Below are positions 43,177-46,667 of a stretch of DNA of 46,667 nt, in pieces (positions within the stretch are counted from its first letter, which is position 1; the number at the start of each line of letters is the position of its first letter). The notes beneath the pieces were generated by a model that was not told the DNA's origin, ran no database searches, and saw only the letters and a program-made list of their open reading frames with translations. The position numbers and the translations under genes are program-made. The DNA is from Trichocoleus sp. FACHB-40 (GTDB lineage: Bacteria > Cyanobacteriota > Cyanobacteriia > Cyanobacteriales > FACHB-T130): assembly GCF_014695915.1 (NCBI RefSeq), contig NZ_JACJPF010000053.1:1-46667 (forward strand), given 5' to 3'.

Positions 43177-45678
43177 TCAATCCAGAGGTAAAGTAAACCA
43201 GAAAGTTGCACCGTCTCCAGGTGAACTAATAACACCAATTTCGCCGCCGTGAGCAATGATGATTTGCTGACAAAGATATAATCCCAAACCGATGCCAGTT
43301 GAGCGTCTAGCTTGGGAACCACGGGCATAAAGTTCAAAGGCGCGATCGCAATTTTCTTGATTCATCCCCACGCCGTCATCTTCAATAGTGCAGCGCATCA
43401 TCTGATTCTCAACTGTCGCCTTGATGGTCATTTTGAGTCCAGGTGGATTGTGGTTCAAGGCGTTGGTGAGCAGATTTTCAAACACGCGCCGCAGCTGAAG
43501 CGGATCTGCATTGATGCTGGGCAATTCAGCCTGGACTTGATTTGTCAGGAAAGCATGGTTTTTAGCGCATAGCGGCTCGAAGTCTTCGACAATGGCTTGT
43601 ACTAGAGAGCCAATTTGGGTTGGTTCGCGGTGGAGGACAACGCCTCGCACGTCGCTAGTATGAACTTCTAGCAGGGAATTTATCAGACGGAGTTGGCGAT
43701 CGCTACTTTGAATCATTCGCTCTAAAATTGAGCGAGGAACGGGAATTGTGTTTTGTTGATGGCTAATGGCTAATTCTTCATTGCGATTAGCCATCAACAA
43801 ATTCTGCAACACAAGTAACCCGCCGACGATCGGCGTTCGCAGATCGTGGGAAACTGCGTGTAGGAAAATATCTTTAAGCTGATAGAGTTCTTGAACTTCC
43901 TCTATTTTTTGCTCTAATTGGGCGGTGCGTTCTTGCACTTGGCATTCCAGGTTGGCATTGAGTGCTTGTACCTGGTTGAATAAAGACGCTTGTTGGATTG
44001 CGATCGCTACTTGGGTTCCCAACTGTTCGAGTAAGTCGATTTCCATTGGTTCCCAGTGTCTCGAACTGCTGCATTGATTGACAATCAACGCCCCCAACAG
44101 ACCTTGACCGTGTACGCTAATTGGTACAGCCAAGACTGATTTAACTTGATAATCGTTGTGGTAAGATGCGATCGCTTCTGGTACTTGTACCTTACTTGTG
44201 TCCTCAACCATTCGGACGCAATTCTCCTCAAACATCGTTCTCAAGTCAGCGAGAGAACTTTCATCATCAAGTACCCAACCCAAAATTGACGGATAATTTG
44301 AGTCTACCGATTCTACAATCACCTTTCCTTTACCGTTACCATCTGCATGACCGATGAAAACGCGGTCAGCTTGCAGAAATGAACGAACTTCTTCAACTGT
44401 GGTGTTGAGAATTTGCTCCAGGTTCAGCGATGAACGGATGCGCCCTAGAGTTTCTGCTAATAAGCGATCGCGTTTTTGCGTCATACGTTGCTGGATTTCC
44501 GCCTGCTTGCGCTCAGTAATGTCGTTCCCTACAGTAAGCAAACATTCTTCGCCGCCCAAGTTAATAATTTCCGCAGAAAAAAGTCCTATTACCACTTCGC
44601 CTGACTGCTTGCGAAACTCGTACTCCTGGTTACGAACCGCCCCATGTTCCTGCAATAACTTGATAACTTGCAGGCGTTCTTCTGGATTAACCCAGATTTC
44701 CAATTCAGTTAAATTATGACCAATCACCTGCTCGCGTGTGTAGCCGGAAATATCTAAGAAAGTTTCGTTAACGTCAATATATCGCCCATCTTTAACTGTA
44801 GAAATCGTAATCGACTCAGGACTAGAACTAAAAGCTTTCTTAAATTTCTCTTCTGAAACCCGTAGCGCTTCTTCTACCTGCTTGCGCTGAGTGATTTCGC
44901 GCACAATTGCCACAATTTCCTCTTCTCCAAGAGACACCAGCCGCGCTTCCCAATAGCGCTTGGTTCCGTTCAGATGCAGATGGTACTCTAGGTTTTGGGT
45001 TTCTCGTGTCGAGATTGCTTGCTCAATATGGTGCATGAATAATTGAGCTACATCTGTTGGCATTAAATCGCACAAAAATTTTCCAACGATTTCATCAGGC
45101 GGAACTATCAAATCGCTGGCTTTCTCTGCTTTAAAATCCAGATATTTTCCGTCTTTGCTGAAGATAAACATCAAATCTGGAATCGCATTTAAAAGGGCGC
45201 GATTTTTCTCTTCACTTTTTTTAACCCTTTCTTCCGCTTCCTTGCGTTCTGTAATATCCCTAACACTAGCGGCCCGAACCAATCTACCTTGATAAAGAAT
45301 ACTTTTAGCAGAAACCTCTGCGATAAAAGTTGTTTCATCTTTTCTCAACGCGATCGCTTCAAAAGGTTGATCTGAAGGTGAGCACAATCTTTGTCTAATC
45401 GTTTCGTGGGAAGGAAGGGCTGCGACATCCAAAAGCGCCCTACCAATCAATTCATCTGTTGAATAGCCAAATAATGTTTCTGCGGCAGGATTAACATCTA
45501 AAATCTTCCCTTGTTCATGAATCAAAACGGCTTCAAATGTTGCATTATAAAAAACTTCTAGTCTGGTTTGAGTATTAGGCAATCTTTCCGCCTTAACTAG
45601 ATTGGTTGAAGTGTTTACTGAACCCCCAGCCTGCAAATTAAAGCAGTGTTTTTGAATGTTACCGATAGTTTCTTTCAT
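43177..45678 (-). CDS. PAS-PAS-PAS-GAF histidine kinase
   Basis: 833 residues. Three PAS domains (~35-150, ~150-270, ~275-400) with IDVNETFLDISGYTREQ and ITERKQ linkers, a GAF domain (~405-570), a coiled coil, and the DHp helix SHDLRTPIVGGLLVLQ. The ATPase has ENLLTNALNH (N-box), DDGVGMN (G1) and TGIGLGLYL (G2). The GAF has no Cys at the bilin position. Residues 627-642 (LLMANRNEELAISHQQ) are encoded by a 48-bp palindromic repeat placed in the DHp hairpin; the paralogue at 40540-42705 has a shorter segment there (FLKSPQ). No transmembrane segment. A sensor kinase of unknown signal. Confidence 0.9.
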   Translation of the reverse strand: MKETIGNIQKHCFNLQAGGSVNTSTNLVKAERLPNTQTRLEVFYNATFEAVLIHEQGKILDVNPAAETLFGYSTDELIGRALLDVAALPSHETIRQRLCSPSDQPFEAIALRKDETTFIAEVSAKSILYQGRLVRAASVRDITERKEAEERVKKSEEKNRALLNAIPDLMFIFSKDGKYLDFKAEKASDLIVPPDEIVGKFLCDLMPTDVAQLFMHHIEQAISTRETQNLEYHLHLNGTKRYWEARLVSLGEEEIVAIVREITQRKQVEEALRVSEEKFKKAFSSSPESITISTVKDGRYIDVNETFLDISGYTREQVIGHNLTELEIWVNPEERLQVIKLLQEHGAVRNQEYEFRKQSGEVVIGLFSAEIINLGGEECLLTVGNDITERKQAEIQQRMTQKRDRLLAETLGRIRSSLNLEQILNTTVEEVRSFLQADRVFIGHADGNGKGKVIVESVDSNYPSILGWVLDDESSLADLRTMFEENCVRMVEDTSKVQVPEAIASYHNDYQVKSVLAVPISVHGQGLLGALIVNQCSSSRHWEPMEIDLLEQLGTQVAIAIQQASLFNQVQALNANLECQVQERTAQLEQKIEEVQELYQLKDIFLHAVSHDLRTPIVGGLLVLQNLLMANRNEELAISHQQNTIPVPRSILERMIQSSDRQLRLINSLLEVHTSDVRGVVLHREPTQIGSLVQAIVEDFEPLCAKNHAFLTNQVQAELPSINADPLQLRRVFENLLTNALNHNPPGLKMTIKATVENQMMRCTIEDDGVGMNQENCDRAFELYARGSQARRSTGIGLGLYLCQQIIIAHGGEIGVISSPGDGATFWFTLPLD
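43753..43800. repeat. 48-bp ATTAGCCAT-family hairpin inside kinase CDS
   Basis: TTGTTGATGGCTAAT (43753-43767) and ATTAGCCATCAACAA (43786-43800), perfect 15-bp arms and an 18-nt loop. 48 nt is exactly 16 codons. Confidence 0.93.
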
Positions 45679-45856
45679 GCTTTAAGCCTCTTTCTATATT
45701 GCTGGTAATCCGGTATAATTCATGCCAACAATAGTTTATTGCCGCCAGACTCACTAGGAGTCGAGAAGGCAAAAGTTAAAATTGATGAACCTGGGAACAA
45801 ATTCCTCTTCAATGCTTCATCATTGAAACTTCATATTTCTGAAAAAACTTTATTTT

Positions 45857-45872
45857 TCACCCGATTGGATGA
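45857..45872. promoter_or_regulatory. 16-bp palindromic motif, copy 4
   Basis: TCACCCGATTGGATGA, in the 283-bp gap between the divergent kinase and secreted-protein genes, 105 bp before the latter's start. Confidence 0.65.
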
Positions 45873-45961
45873 TCCATTTGTATGAGTTTGATTGCCTCTG
45901 GATAAAGTCATTCTATATAAAGACTATTCACTAAGTCTTGGTACGCTTCCCTACGTCTAAG

Positions 45962-46477
45962 ATGAAACTTCTAAATTTGACCAAAAGTAAATTTTCTCAC
46001 CCGGTGAAATTCGCCAGCACTTTAGGACTGTTATCGGTGCTAGTGTTTAGTACATCTACTTCGACTCTAGCCCAGCCTTCCCAGCCCGCTAGTTCGCCAG
46101 CGCGAAGCAGCACCAACTTGACTGTAAAACGCCAATATGGAACCTGTCCTCAAAAAGTCGGGTTGACGACATTATTAATTCCATTTGAAGGCGGCGCGGA
46201 GCATACGGTTGTAGCAAACACTCGCGCGATCGCAGGATCTGCCAGGGTTTCGAGTTCGGGTAAGAAGTTCGTAGAATACGAAGCCCCATTACAAAAAGCC
46301 TACGCCTCCTGTGTCGGTCAAGCAACTTCCCCAGAACTGCGGGCGTACCGCTTCCGCTTAGGCAATGGCAAAGTTTATTTTCGCGTAGATCTTGGTTGGG
46401 CTGATGGAACTACTCAAATCACATCTAGAAGTTTGTCAGCAGGGCTTCCCTACGTGCGTTGGATAGCCACCGAATAA
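45962..46477 (+). CDS. Predicted secreted protein, function unknown
   Basis: 171 residues from the ATG at 45962, which gives a normal signal peptide: basic N-terminus, FASTLGLLSVLVFSTST and cleavage near TLAQ. The mature region starts with a Ser/Pro/Thr tether and continues TVKRQYGTCPQKVGLTTLLIPFEGG and FVEYEAPLQKAYASC; two Cys may pair. No family recognised. An in-frame TTG at 45938 is less likely as a start. Confidence 0.7.
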   Translation: MKLLNLTKSKFSHPVKFASTLGLLSVLVFSTSTSTLAQPSQPASSPARSSTNLTVKRQYGTCPQKVGLTTLLIPFEGGAEHTVVANTRAIAGSARVSSSGKKFVEYEAPLQKAYASCVGQATSPELRAYRFRLGNGKVYFRVDLGWADGTTQITSRSLSAGLPYVRWIATE

Positions 46478-46491
46478 CTGCGGGGTGAATA

Positions 46492-46528
46492 ACTGGGAAA
46501 ATGAAGCTACACATCTGATTTTCCCAGT
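46492..46528 (+). terminator. Terminator-like hairpin
   Basis: ACTGGGAAAAT (46492-46502) and ATTTTCCCAGT (46518-46528), perfect 11-bp arms; weak T content afterwards. Downstream of the secreted-protein gene. Confidence 0.6.
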
Positions 46529-46667
46529 CGCTTTAAAACGGGCTAAGAAAAGCGGGTGGTGCTAAACAAGTAATGATGCATTGTAATCATGCACAAAATA
46601 CCAAATGGCACCAATGTGATTCTCTAAGGACTTGGAAAACGATAAGGTTTTTCGGACTAATCGAGAC

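Noticed and set aside
40540-45678. Cyanobacteriochrome photoreceptors
   Set aside because: The GAF domains are similar to CBCR GAFs but lack the chromophore-binding Cys.

Overview
The window is chromosomal DNA of a cyanobacterium. Evidence: the HIP1 octamer (GCGATCGC) recurs throughout, and the genes are typically phototrophic: an FtsH2-type protease, ferredoxin-NADP reductase with a CpcD-like linker domain, redox-regulated phosphoribulokinase, PAM68, Ycf35, Ycf46, myxoxanthophyll enzymes CruF/CruG and a COP23 protein. The density of short palindromic repeats and heptamer (STRR-type) tracts suggests a filamentous lineage with a repeat-rich genome, but I cannot name a genus. No rRNA, tRNA, CRISPR array, prophage or transposase gene was recognised.

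Layout. 1-4.1 kb: ftsH (5' part only, running off the left edge), petH and prk, the last two divergent. 4.2-7.2 kb: a methyltransferase-like gene, a lipoprotein, a conserved unknown and a Nif11-like small protein. 7.3-10.9 kb: a CysQ/IMPase-type phosphatase and a PfkB kinase (minus), divergent from rsmI by only 22 bp, then a lipoprotein. 11-15.6 kb: an unknown helical protein, then a nucleoside-salvage group (nucleoside hydrolase, yeast-type cytosine deaminase, ribokinase). 15.6-19.8 kb: a DRTGG/BioD-like protein overlapping ebsA (type IV pilus factor), divergent from a radical SAM gene that overlaps a membrane glycosyltransferase. 19.9-27 kb: dnaX, a TPR protein, an RNase HI with an extra C-terminal domain, and cruF-cruG. 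27-31 kb: GNAT, ruvX, rpsO, pam68 and DAHP synthase. 31-34.7 kb: a lipoprotein-like trypsin-type protease with 14 TPRs, and COP23. 35-37.4 kb: RHH protein, ycf46 and ycf35. 37.6-46.6 kb: a lipoprotein, NarL-type regulator, peptidoglycan-binding-domain protein, two paralogous PAS/GAF histidine kinases and a secreted protein.

The most unusual theme is repeats. A ~101-bp MITE-like element occurs twice in opposite orientations. At least four other short repeat families sit between genes, and several copies lie in frame inside coding sequences: a heptamer tract in cruG, a 48-bp hairpin in a histidine kinase, and a 30-bp palindrome in a glycosyltransferase. The cruG tract has seven perfect 7-nt units, so gain or loss of one unit would shift the frame. 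A separate 16-bp palindromic motif (TCACCYGRYTGGRTGA) occurs four times, all in intergenic DNA of the 39.4-45.9 kb signalling region. Other leads are the overlapping radical SAM-glycosyltransferase pair and the Nif11-like peptide. All functional statements rest on reading the sequence and on family knowledge; no database search was made.
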